A stretch of 64,000 bases of DNA, taken from the NCBI RefSeq assembly GCF_900108315.1, contig NZ_FNVB01000006.1:82180-146179 (forward strand), given 5' to 3'. This stretch comes from Saccharopolyspora kobensis. GTDB lineage: Bacteria > Actinomycetota > Actinomycetes > Mycobacteriales > Pseudonocardiaceae. Made by a program: the position numbers and the translations under genes. How positions within the stretch are numbered: position 1 is the first letter of the stretch; each line of letters opens with the position of its first letter. Shown here in pieces: positions 8,072 to 15,528 of this stretch. Under the pieces are notes generated by a model. That model was not told where the DNA came from, ran no database searches, and saw only the letters and a list, made by a program, of their open reading frames with translations.

Positions 8072-8566
8072 TCACAGGGCTTCGGCCCGGACGACGTCGA
8101 GGTCGTGGAAGGTGGGCCCCTCCTCGCAGAGGTCGCGCATCTTCCGGGACAGCGCGTCGGTCTCCGGCAAGCGCGAGTTGCGCATCGCTTCCTCGTAGGA
8201 CGGGAACTCCACGAACTCGTAGTAGATCCCCGGCTTCTCGTGCTCCTGGGTGAGCACCGTCCGCGTCGCGGTGCGCTTGCCGCCGGTGGCCTCCTCCCAC
8301 TCGTCGAGCAGGTCGCCCAGCTGCTCGCGCTTGCCCGTCTTGAACTCGATGAGCTGCACGAAGTTCATGCCGTCCGGTCCCGTGGCGTGCTCGTCCTCCA
8401 GCAGCCCCCGGATCTGCTCGCGCAGCTGCGGGGTGTCGTCGTGCTGGTGCACCGACACGGCGTGCTCCACCGCGGCGCGGAGCACCTCCGCCTCCTCCCC
8501 GACGAGGGTGAGCGTGCAGCCGGACTCGCTGGGGAACCTGCGGCAATCGGCTACCTTCCTGGCCAT
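8072..8566 (-). CDS. DUF1059 domain fused to a monooxygenase-like barrel domain
   Basis: 164 residues in two parts. Residues 1-56 are a DUF1059 unit (MARKVADCRRFPSESGC, HAVSVHQHDDTPQLREQI), normally a free protein of about 55 residues with a conserved cysteine and histidine. Residues 65-164 look like a ferredoxin-fold barrel of the antibiotic-biosynthesis-monooxygenase type (FVQLIEFKTGKREQLGDLLDEW, PGIYYEFVEFPSYEEAMRNS). The ATG at 8566 has AGGAGA upstream, and the gene overlaps the end of the methyltransferase gene by 16 bp, so they are translated from one message. The function of the fusion is unknown. Confidence 0.8.
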   Translation of the reverse strand: MARKVADCRRFPSESGCTLTLVGEEAEVLRAAVEHAVSVHQHDDTPQLREQIRGLLEDEHATGPDGMNFVQLIEFKTGKREQLGDLLDEWEEATGGKRTATRTVLTQEHEKPGIYYEFVEFPSYEEAMRNSRLPETDALSRKMRDLCEEGPTFHDLDVVRAEAL

Positions 8567-9225
8567 GGCGGCTCTCCTGTCCTGCGGCCGGAGTGGCGCA
8601 GCCATCCCAGCTCGCGCTCGTACTGCGGGTCGGGGTGGGTCGCGACGCCCTGCACCAGCGGGGCGCGCACGTGCGCGGCGGGCCAGAACCACTCGGCTCG
8701 GCGCACCACCAGCCCGGCCAGCTGCACCTGGATCAGCACTTCGACGTTGAGGCGGCAGCGGCGAGTTCCGCGGAGCATCTCCTGCGCCTTGTCCTGGGCC
8801 TGCCCGACCACGCCTGGCGCACGGGTGTGCTCGAGGAAGAGCAGCTGGCCGATCGGGCGGAGCACGCGGCTGATCTCCAGCAGCACTGCGCGCGGTTCTT
8901 CCGCGCAGCACAGCGAGAACCGGTTGACGACCACGTCGAAGGCGCCGTCCGGGAACGGCAGCCGAGCCGGGTCCGCTTCGACCTGATCCGCCGCGAGGTC
9001 ACCTCGGGCGCGGCGCGCTTCGGGCGTGGCGCCGAGCAGGGCCAGGTACCGGATGTGGCGGTAGCCGAGCAGGTCTTCGGGGGCGAACGCGCCGATGTCG
9101 AGCACCTGGCCGGCCGCGCGCTTGCCGGTGAGGGCCCGGAACCGGTGGAGCACCCCGACCGGTGCGGGCACGTCCGCCCGCTTGTAGTGGCACCGCACGC
9201 GCACGGCGCGGGCCTGCGACTCCAT
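8551..9225 (-). CDS. SAM-dependent methyltransferase-like protein with altered motif I
   Basis: 224 residues from the ATG at 9225 (a TTG at 9309 would add 28). The post-I and later motifs of class I methyltransferases are present: VEADPARLPFPDGAFDVVVN (motif II and the LPFPD signature), EISRVLRPIGQLLFLEH (motif III). Motif I, which binds SAM, reads VLDIGAFAPEDL rather than the usual V-L-E-x-G-x-G-T-G, so two glycines are missing. It may therefore be weak, have another ligand, or be a degenerate copy. It is the first gene of an operon with the DUF1059 fusion and is divergent from the beta-galactosidase. Confidence 0.7.
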   Translation of the reverse strand: MESQARAVRVRCHYKRADVPAPVGVLHRFRALTGKRAAGQVLDIGAFAPEDLLGYRHIRYLALLGATPEARRARGDLAADQVEADPARLPFPDGAFDVVVNRFSLCCAEEPRAVLLEISRVLRPIGQLLFLEHTRAPGVVGQAQDKAQEMLRGTRRCRLNVEVLIQVQLAGLVVRRAEWFWPAAHVRAPLVQGVATHPDPQYERELGWLRHSGRRTGEPPWPGR

Positions 9226-9373
9226 GTCCGCAGCATGCGCGCCGCGCAGGTCTCCTACCAGGGGATTCCGGCCCACCGACTGGTCCGTTCCGGTGGTGGT
9301 GCTGGTCAAGTTTTGATCGAAAACGCAAGAATGGTGGCCATTTCACTCAACACCGAGCAGGCGAGGTGGGGAA

Positions 9374-11224
9374 ATGGCAGGCGTCAGCAGACGGGGCTTC
9401 CTGGGCGCGGTCGGCGTCGGTGGTCTCGCCCTCGGCATGTCCGTCGGCACCAACCGGGTGCTCGCGCAGGCGCAGGAGCGGACCGGGTTGACCGTGCGCG
9501 GCGACGAGTTCCTGCTCGGCGGCGAACCGTTCCGGATCATCGCCGGGGAGTTCCACTACTTCCGCACCCACCCCGACCAGTGGCGGGACCGGCTGCTCCG
9601 GATGCGCGCGCTCGGCCTCAACACCGTGGACACCTACGTCGCGTGGAACTTCCACGAGCCGCGGCGCGGCGAGGTGGACTTCACCGGCTGGCGCGACGTG
9701 GTGCGCTTCGCCGAGCTCGCCGGCGAGGTCGGGCTGAAGGTCGTCATCCGGCCCGGCCCGTACGTCTGCGCCGAGTGGGACTTCGGCGGCCTGCCCGCCT
9801 GGCTGCTCGCCGACCCCGACCTGCCGCTGCGCTGCGACGATCCGGCCTACCGGGAGCTGGTCGACGCGTGGTTCGGCGAACTGCTGCCGCGGCTGGCACC
9901 GCTGCAGGCCACCCGCGGCGGCCCGGTGATCGCGTTCCAGGTGGAGAACGAGTACGGCAGCTACGGCAACGAGCAGCAGCACCTCGCGCACCTGCAGAAG
10001 ACGCTGCGCGGCAACGGGATCGACAGCCTGCTGTTCTGCTCGAACGGCCCGTCGGAGTACATGCTGCGCGGCGGGAACCTGCCGGACGTGCTGGCCACGG
10101 TCAACTTCAGCGGCGATCCGACCGAGCCGTTCGCCGCGCTGCGCCGCTACCAGCCCGAAGGCCCGATCTGGTGCACGGAGTTCTGGGACGGCTGGTTCGA
10201 CCACTGGGGCGAGCAGCACCACACCACCGATCCCGTCCAGACCGCCGCGGACGTGTCGAAGATGCTGGCCGCCAACGCCTCCGTGACGCTGTACATGGGC
10301 GTCGGCGGCACCAACTTCGGCTGGTGGGCGGGCGCGAACTACGACGACGCCGCCGACCGGTACCAGCCGACGATCACCAGCTACGACTACGACTCCCCCA
10401 TCGGCGAGGCCGGGGAGCTGACCGAGAAGTTCCACCGGATCCGCGAAGCGATCGCCGAGCACGCGCCGGTGCCCGGCGAACCGCTGCCAGCGCTGCCGCC
10501 CCGGCTCCGCGCGCAGAGCGTGCGGCCCGACGCCTCGGTCGGCCTGCTGGAATCCCTCGACGTGCTGAGCGAACCGGTGCACCGGTCGGCGCCGGTGCAC
10601 ATGGAGGCGCTGGGGCAACCGCACGGCCTGATCCACTACCGCACGCGCATCCAGGGCCCGCGCGAGACGGCGGGGATCAAGGTGCGCGGGCTGGCCGACC
10701 GGGCGCTGGTGTTCGCCGACGGCGAGCTGCTCGGCACGCTGGACCGCAACGAGCCGCAGGGATCGGTGGAGGTGCCGGTGCCCGGCGAGTCCGTGCGGCT
10801 GGACCTGCTGGTCGACCCCGGCGGCCGGATCAACTTCGGGCACCGGCTCAACGATCCCAAGGGCATCACCGACCGCGTGCTGCACGGCGCGCAGGCCCTG
10901 TTCGGCTGGGAGATCCGCCCGCTGCCGCTCGACGACCTCACCGGCCTGCGCTTCCGCCCCGGCACCACCACCGGGCCCGCCTTCCACCGCGCGACGCTGC
11001 GGATCGGCGAGCCCGCGGACGGGTTCCTCGCGCTGCCGGGCTGGACGAAGGGACTGGTGTGGCTGAACGGGTTCCTGCTCGGCCGCTACTGGTCGATCGG
11101 CCCGCAGCGCACCCTGTACGCACCGAGTCCACTGTGGAGGAACGGGGACAACGAGCTCGTGGTGCTCGAACTCCACGAACCCGGCAGCACCCTCGAACTC
11201 CGCTCCGAGCCCGACCTCGGTTGA
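9374..11224 (+). CDS. Glycoside hydrolase family 35 beta-galactosidase, Tat-exported
   Basis: 616 residues. The N-terminus has a twin-arginine signal (SRRGFLG followed by a hydrophobic GAVGVGGLALG core and an AQA site), so the enzyme should fold inside and be exported. The catalytic barrel carries the GH35 blocks IIAGEFHYFR, IRPGPYVCAEWDFGG, the proton donor in VENEYG (Glu193) and the nucleophile in CTEFWDGW (Glu269), then GTNFGWWAGAN. The C-terminal third holds jelly-roll domains ending in GRYWSIGPQRTLY. It removes terminal beta-galactose from oligo- or polysaccharides. The ATG at 9374 has GAGGTGGGG upstream. Confidence 0.95.
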   Translation: MAGVSRRGFLGAVGVGGLALGMSVGTNRVLAQAQERTGLTVRGDEFLLGGEPFRIIAGEFHYFRTHPDQWRDRLLRMRALGLNTVDTYVAWNFHEPRRGEVDFTGWRDVVRFAELAGEVGLKVVIRPGPYVCAEWDFGGLPAWLLADPDLPLRCDDPAYRELVDAWFGELLPRLAPLQATRGGPVIAFQVENEYGSYGNEQQHLAHLQKTLRGNGIDSLLFCSNGPSEYMLRGGNLPDVLATVNFSGDPTEPFAALRRYQPEGPIWCTEFWDGWFDHWGEQHHTTDPVQTAADVSKMLAANASVTLYMGVGGTNFGWWAGANYDDAADRYQPTITSYDYDSPIGEAGELTEKFHRIREAIAEHAPVPGEPLPALPPRLRAQSVRPDASVGLLESLDVLSEPVHRSAPVHMEALGQPHGLIHYRTRIQGPRETAGIKVRGLADRALVFADGELLGTLDRNEPQGSVEVPVPGESVRLDLLVDPGGRINFGHRLNDPKGITDRVLHGAQALFGWEIRPLPLDDLTGLRFRPGTTTGPAFHRATLRIGEPADGFLALPGWTKGLVWLNGFLLGRYWSIGPQRTLYAPSPLWRNGDNELVVLELHEPGSTLELRSEPDLG

Positions 11225-11228
11225 GCGG

Positions 11229-11741
11229 TCAGCGCAGGTCGAGGCGGTAGTCCAGCTCGTCGAGGTGCTGGCCCCACTGGCGGACGGACCTCCGCTCGGT
11301 GCAGCGGAAACCGGCGTCGAGGTAGAGGTGCGCGGCGGCTTCCAGCTGACCGACGGTCGAGAGCAGGATCCGCTCGAAGTCGCGTTCCCGCGCGTACTCC
11401 AGCAAGGCGCGGATCAGGCGCTTGCCGACGCCGGAACCGCGCACCTCGGGCGAGACCAGGAACCACCGCAGCTTCGCGGTGCCCGCCCCTTCGTCGGTGA
11501 GGCCGACGGTGCCCACGACCTCGCCGTCGCGCTCGGCGAGCCAGAGCCGCCCCGGTTCGGCACCCGGCTCGTCGCGGGCTTCGCCCAGCGCCTCGGCGAA
11601 AGCGGCCAGGCCCTTGGCGACGTGCGCTTCGAAGCGTTCGTCGAAGGAGTGCTCGCGCGCGTAGAAGCTGCCGTGCATGGCCAGCACGGTGCCGAGGTCG
11701 CCGGGCCTCGGGCCGACGCGAACGGTGATCTCGGAAGGCAT
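11229..11741 (-). CDS. GNAT family N-acetyltransferase
   Basis: 170 residues with a GNAT fold. The acetyl-CoA loop is in VSPEVRGSGVGKRLIRALL (about residues 97-115), preceded by the long strand AKLRWFLV and followed by the family-typical ILLSTVGQLEAAAHLYLDAGF. A C-terminal RQWGQHLDELDYRLDL matches a subgroup often annotated as MarR-associated acetyltransferases. The acceptor is unknown. The ATG at 11741 has GGAG upstream. It is convergent with the GH35 gene (4 bp apart) and divergent from a TetR gene, with a perfect palindrome between them. Confidence 0.9.
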   Translation of the reverse strand: MPSEITVRVGPRPGDLGTVLAMHGSFYAREHSFDERFEAHVAKGLAAFAEALGEARDEPGAEPGRLWLAERDGEVVGTVGLTDEGAGTAKLRWFLVSPEVRGSGVGKRLIRALLEYARERDFERILLSTVGQLEAAAHLYLDAGFRCTERRSVRQWGQHLDELDYRLDLR

Positions 11742-11755
11742 CTCAACTCCCGCCG

Positions 11756-11773
11756 GTGAAACAGTCGTTTCAC
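11756..11773. promoter_or_regulatory. Perfect palindromic operator, TetR type
   Basis: GTGAAAC-N4-GTTTCAC forms a perfect 7-bp inverted repeat 15 bp upstream of the GNAT start and 43 bp before the TetR start. A degenerate copy (12 of 18 positions, GTGAAATAGTCG core) lies at 12344-12361 in front of the flavin oxidoreductase gene. Confidence 0.75.
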
Positions 11774-11816
11774 TCGTACGCTAGCAGTCCGACCGACACC
11801 GGAACAGAAGGCGACG

Positions 11817-12347
11817 ATGACCGAGCGGGACACGGGACGCCGGAGCGAACTGCTCGCGAAGCTCCTGGACTACTCCGCCACGCACGGCCTGTCCGAGGTC
11901 TCGCTGCGCCCGCTCGCAGCCGCGGTCGGTTCCAGCCCGCGGATGCTGCTGTACTTCTTCGGATCGAAGGAAGGCCTGGTCCGCGAGGTGCACCGGCACG
12001 CACGCGACGTCCAGCTCCAGCTGCTCGCCGACACCCTCGCCGACTGCCACGACCGCACCGAGGCGCTGCGCGCGCTGTGGCGGTGGCTGAGCTCCGCAGC
12101 GCACCACGACGTGATCCGGTTCTTCTTCGAGAGCTACGCGCGCTCGCTGCGGGGCGGCGCCTGGGAGGGCTTCGGCGAGGCCAGCGTCCGCGAGTGGCTG
12201 CCGCCGCTCCAGCGCGCGCTCGGCGGCTCAGAGGCGGAGGCCACGCTGGTGCTGGCCGCGCTGCGCGGGCTGGTCCTCGACCTGCTGGCCACCGGTGACG
12301 CGGCGCGCGTGGACAGCGCGTTCGAGGCCCTGCTCGCCAACATGTGA
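11817..12347 (+). CDS. TetR/AcrR family transcriptional regulator
   Basis: 176 residues, short for the family. The helix-turn-helix is at residues 9-55 (RSELLAKLLDYSATHGL, LSLRPLAAAVGSS-like block, MLLYFFGSKEGL). The ligand domain contains AHHDVIRFFFESYARSL. The ATG at 11817 lies 43 bp after the GTGAAAC palindrome, which it likely binds to control itself and the divergent GNAT. The related half-site just after its stop codon suggests the oxidoreductase gene downstream may belong to the same regulon. Confidence 0.88.
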   Translation: MTERDTGRRSELLAKLLDYSATHGLSEVSLRPLAAAVGSSPRMLLYFFGSKEGLVREVHRHARDVQLQLLADTLADCHDRTEALRALWRWLSSAAHHDVIRFFFESYARSLRGGAWEGFGEASVREWLPPLQRALGGSEAEATLVLAALRGLVLDLLATGDAARVDSAFEALLANM

Positions 12348-12389
12348 AATAGTCGCTGACGCGGAATATCTGCCTCCGCGTGCTTGTCC

Positions 12390-13463
12390 GTGTCTGACGT
12401 GAGCCATCTCTTCGAACCGATCAAGCTGCGCGACCTCGTCATCCGCAACCGCGTGTGGGTCTCCCCGATGTGCCAGTACTCGGCGACCGACGGCGTGCCC
12501 AACGACTGGCACCTGGTGCACCTCGGCCAGTTCGCCACCGGCGGTGCCGGGCTGGTCATCTCCGAGGCGACCGCCGTGGTCCCGGAAGGCCGGATCAGCC
12601 CGCAGGACACCGGCCTGTGGAACGACGAGCAGGTCGCCGCCTGGCGGCGCATCAACGACTTCCTGCACGCGCAGGGCGCGGCCACCGGCGTGCAGCTCGC
12701 GCATGCCGGGCGCAAGGCGTCCACCTCCGCGCCGTGGGAGGGCGGCCAGACCGTTCCGGCGTCCGAGGGCGGCTGGGAGACCGTGAGCTCCACCGCCAAC
12801 GCCTTCGGCACCAACGCCGCGCCGCGCGCCCTGACCGAAGCCGAGGTCGCGGAGCTGCCCGCCCAGTTCGCGGCCGCCGCACGCCGGGCCGAGGAGGCCG
12901 GCTTCGACGTGGTCGAGCTGCACTTCGCGCACGGCTACCTGGCGCACCAGTTCTACTCGCCGCTGGTCAACGACCGCACCGACCGCTACGGCGGCGACTT
13001 CGACAACCGGGTGCGGGTGCTGCTGGAGATCACCGAGGCGGTCCGCGAGGCGTGGCCGGCGGACCGGCCGCTGTTCGTCCGGATCTCGGCGACCGACTGG
13101 GTCGAGGGCGGCTGGACCGGCGAGGACTCGGTGCGGCTGTCCCGGCTGCTGGCCGAGCGCGGCGTGGACCTGGTGGACGCCTCCACCGGTGGCGCGGTGC
13201 CGAAGGCGGACATCCCGATCAGCGCGGGCTACCAGGTGCGGTTCGCGCGCCAGGTGCGCAACGAGGCGGACGTCCCGACGGCGGCCGTCGGCCTGATCAC
13301 CTCGCCCGAGCAGGCCGAGGAGATCGTCGCATCGGGTTCGGCGGACGCGGTCCTGCTCGGCCGCGAGCTGCTCCGGGACCCGCACTGGCCGCTGCGCGCG
13401 GCCGACCGCCTGCACGCGGACAACATCTGGCCGAAGCAGTACGAGCGCGCCCGCCGCATCTGA
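12390..13463 (+). CDS. NADH:flavin oxidoreductase, YqjM-type old yellow enzyme
   Basis: 357 residues, an FMN-containing TIM-barrel ene-reductase that reduces activated C=C bonds with NAD(P)H. The thermophilic-like (YqjM) subclass is indicated by the MCQYS motif near residue 28 (the redox-tuning cysteine), the substrate-binding pair H178/H181 in HFAHGYLAHQFYSP and the NDRTDRYGG block. Phosphate-binding glycine motifs VGLITSPEQAE and SADAVLLGRELLRDP are intact. The GTG at 12390 is the most family-like start; TTG at 12384 and GTG at 12399 are possible. A strong hairpin follows. Confidence 0.92.
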   Translation: MSDVSHLFEPIKLRDLVIRNRVWVSPMCQYSATDGVPNDWHLVHLGQFATGGAGLVISEATAVVPEGRISPQDTGLWNDEQVAAWRRINDFLHAQGAATGVQLAHAGRKASTSAPWEGGQTVPASEGGWETVSSTANAFGTNAAPRALTEAEVAELPAQFAAAARRAEEAGFDVVELHFAHGYLAHQFYSPLVNDRTDRYGGDFDNRVRVLLEITEAVREAWPADRPLFVRISATDWVEGGWTGEDSVRLSRLLAERGVDLVDASTGGAVPKADIPISAGYQVRFARQVRNEADVPTAAVGLITSPEQAEEIVASGSADAVLLGRELLRDPHWPLRAADRLHADNIWPKQYERARRI

Positions 13464-13489
13464 CCGGCGGTTCGAGGGGATATTCCGAG

Positions 13490-13522
13490 GTGGCGGGCGC
13501 CTTCGCCGGCGGCGCCCGCCAC
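13490..13522 (+). terminator. Hairpin terminator
   Basis: A 12-bp GC-only stem, GTGGCGGGCGCC with its complement, at 13490-13501 and 13511-13522 around a 9-nt loop, 27 bp after the oxidoreductase stop codon. Confidence 0.8.
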
Positions 13523-13627
13523 CGCACAGCACGTCCATTGTGGATTCACCCGGGAGCTTTCCGCCGAAGTTGACCGGGCTGGGCCCGACTCGCGTAATCT
13601 CGGCTCAGGAATCCGCCGGACGTGAAG

Positions 13628-14167
13628 ATGGACATGCGTACAACACCAGTCACAGCAGCCGCGGCGCTGGCCCTGACCGGCCTGCTGCTCTCGGGGTGCG
13701 CGACCGCGGACAGCGACGCTCCTGAATCGGAGGCGGAACCGCTGGTCGGACCGTCGCTGACCGGGTTCGACCCGTGCTCGGCGCTCTCCCAGAGCGATCT
13801 CCAGCACGTCGGCGTCACCCAGCCCGGGGAGCAGGTCGACGAGAACGGCGAGATCGGCTGCGACTTCCGCGGCGACGACGAGTTCCTGCTGCGCATCTCG
13901 AAGGCGGAGACCACCGACATCGCGGCCTGGAAGCAGCAGCGCGGTGGGTTCAGCAGCTTCGAGCCGAACACCGTCGGCGCCCGCGAGGCGATCAGCGCGG
14001 TGCCCGCCGGAGCACCGGAGTTCTCCTGGTGCAGGCAGATCATCGCCGTCGGCGACGGCTCGGTCTCGGTGGAGATCAAGTACAACGCCGACACCGGGCG
14101 GGCGGACCCGGAAACCTGCGCGAAGGCACTGGACATCGCGCAGGTCCTGGAGCCCGCCCTGCCCTGA
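13628..14167 (+). CDS. DUF3558-type lipoprotein
   Basis: About 179 residues. A lipoprotein signal ends in the lipobox LLLSGC, so the mature protein is attached to the outer face of the membrane. The mature part has the DUF3558 pattern DPCSALSQSDL near its start, a paired cysteine in EIGCDF, and SWCRQI and ETCAKAL towards the end, giving likely disulfides. Such lipoproteins are abundant in Actinobacteria without known function. GTG 13622, ATG 13628 and ATG 13634 are all possible starts; 13628 has GGA at a reasonable distance. It stands alone, convergent with the Dps gene. Confidence 0.85.
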   Translation: MDMRTTPVTAAAALALTGLLLSGCATADSDAPESEAEPLVGPSLTGFDPCSALSQSDLQHVGVTQPGEQVDENGEIGCDFRGDDEFLLRISKAETTDIAAWKQQRGGFSSFEPNTVGAREAISAVPAGAPEFSWCRQIIAVGDGSVSVEIKYNADTGRADPETCAKALDIAQVLEPALP

Positions 14168-14191
14168 CCCGGGATCAGCGTCCCGGAGCGG

Positions 14192-14665
14192 TCACGACGC
14201 GAGCTGCGACTGCCACATCCAGTGCGCCTTCTCCAGCTCCGCGGCGATGGCGATGAGCAGGTCCTGGGTCACCAGGTCGGTCTTGTCGGACTCGTCGATG
14301 CGGGCGCGCAGGCGGCGGATCAGCTCGCCGAGCGACTGGACCATCGCCTCGATCACGGCCTTGTCGCTGCGCCAGTCCGACTCGAACTTCGGCAGGCCGG
14401 AACCCGACGCCACCGTCGCCGCGCGGCCGTCCGGCGATACGCCGATGGCCGCGGCGCGCTCCGCGACGTCGTCGGCGAAGCCGCGCGCGGTGGTGACCAG
14501 TTCGTCGAGGTGCAGGTGCACGTCGCGGAAGAAGCGCCCGACGACGTTCCAGTGCGCCTGCTTGGCCACCAGGTGCAGGTCGATCAGGTCGAGCAGCGTC
14601 GCCTGCAGCAGCTTGCCGGTGATGTCCTGGTCCTGGTCGTTGAGCGGGCTGGTGATCGGAGCCAT
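14192..14665 (-). CDS. dps: Dps family DNA-protecting ferritin-like protein
   Basis: 157 residues. Dps forms a 12-subunit shell that oxidises Fe(II), stores iron and can coat DNA under oxidative or starvation stress. The subunit-interface ferroxidase ligands are visible in LHLVAKQAHWNVVG (His, then His-Trp) and DVHLHLDEL (Asp/Glu), and the four-helix pattern continues through ELEKAHWMWQSQLAS. The ATG at 14665 is preceded by GAGGAGG 11 nt upstream. Other in-frame ATGs upstream add residues unlike the family. It lies downstream of the FMN reductase gene on the same strand. Confidence 0.95.
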   Translation of the reverse strand: MAPITSPLNDQDQDITGKLLQATLLDLIDLHLVAKQAHWNVVGRFFRDVHLHLDELVTTARGFADDVAERAAAIGVSPDGRAATVASGSGLPKFESDWRSDKAVIEAMVQSLGELIRRLRARIDESDKTDLVTQDLLIAIAAELEKAHWMWQSQLAS

Positions 14666-14817
14666 GAGCGGTACAACCTCCTCGGACGCGAGGTGCTTCA
14701 CCTCTGAGGGTGCTGCCTCCCGGGCACCGACGCACTTCGAGGAGCAGTCACGTGCGTCACGGCCACTCCGCTACCCGCACCGCCACGCAGGACGAGCCCG
14801 GAAACTCCGGAGGGAGA

Positions 14818-15366
14818 TCAAGAGGCGAAGTCGACGACTTGGCGGCCGATGGTGCGCAGGACGTTGGCGACCTTCTGGTCGGCGCACTCGCCGCCGGACT
14901 CGAACTGCGTCTCCGCCGAGTTGACCGCGCCGCCGAGCGGCGTCGGCCAGCCGCGCAGCGCGTGCACGACGGAGCGCAGCGCTTGCAGCGTGGTGACGGT
15001 GGCCTGCCAGCCGTGCGCGATGCCGATGCAGCCGACCGCGCGTCCGTCCAGGTAGGGGCGCTCGTCGCCGCGCAGGTCCTCGGCGTAGTCCAGGGCGTTC
15101 TTGATCAGGCCGGAGACGGTGCCGTGGTAGCCGGGCGAGGCGAGGATGACTCCGTCCGCGTTGCGCAGTGCGTCCACCAGCTCCAGCGCGTTGTCGGTGC
15201 GCTCGGTCAGCTGCGGGTCGTAGAACGGCAGCACGAGGCTGCTGCCGGTGATCGCGTGGACCTTCGCACCTGCTTCGCGGGCGCCCGCCAGCGCGGCGTG
15301 CAGGGCGCGCTCGGACTGCGAGTCCGGTCGTACCGAGCCACCGATTCCCACCACGGTCAGCGTCAT
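14818..15366 (-). CDS. NAD(P)H-dependent FMN reductase
   Basis: 182 residues of the flavodoxin-like NADPH-dependent FMN reductase family. The FMN-phosphate loop is GIGGSVRPDSQSERAL near the N-terminus, and the flavin-binding ASPGYHGTVSGLIKNALDY block is near residues 78-96. The enzyme supplies reduced flavin or reduces quinones and other electrophiles. The ATG at 15366 has GGAAGGA 8 nt upstream. Its promoter region contains a -35/-10 pair separated by 19 bp with an inverted repeat in the spacer, the arrangement of MerR/SoxR-controlled redox genes. Dps follows 152 bp downstream. Confidence 0.92.
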   Translation of the reverse strand: MTLTVVGIGGSVRPDSQSERALHAALAGAREAGAKVHAITGSSLVLPFYDPQLTERTDNALELVDALRNADGVILASPGYHGTVSGLIKNALDYAEDLRGDERPYLDGRAVGCIGIAHGWQATVTTLQALRSVVHALRGWPTPLGGAVNSAETQFESGGECADQKVANVLRTIGRQVVDFAS

Positions 15367-15417
15367 GCGCAAATCCTTCCACCCGCTCGCCGCGCCTGTC
15401 TTCCGGCGGACGGGGTC

Positions 15418-15448
15418 ACGCTACGACTTCGAGTCCGGTCGAGGTCAA
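15418..15448 (-). promoter_or_regulatory. MerR/SoxR-type promoter with 19-bp spacer
   Basis: On the minus strand, TTGACC (15448-15443) and TAGCGT (15423-15418) are exactly 19 bp apart. A 9-bp inverted repeat with two mismatches, GACCTCGAC-N4-CTCGAAGTC, occupies 15425-15446, overlapping the -35 box. This overlong spacer with an internal dyad is diagnostic of MerR-family activation. It drives the FMN reductase gene. Confidence 0.65.
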
Positions 15449-15528
15449 AGCGGAACGTCGGTGTCTTGAAACACACCTACTTGCAGGTAACCTCAAGGAC
15501 GCCCTGCTGCCTCCCGGGAAGGCCCACG

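Noticed and set aside
8593..11250. 885-codon plus-strand frame running through the methyltransferase and GH35 genes
   Set aside because: It is out of frame with the intact GH35 enzyme and is composed mostly of arginine, alanine and proline.
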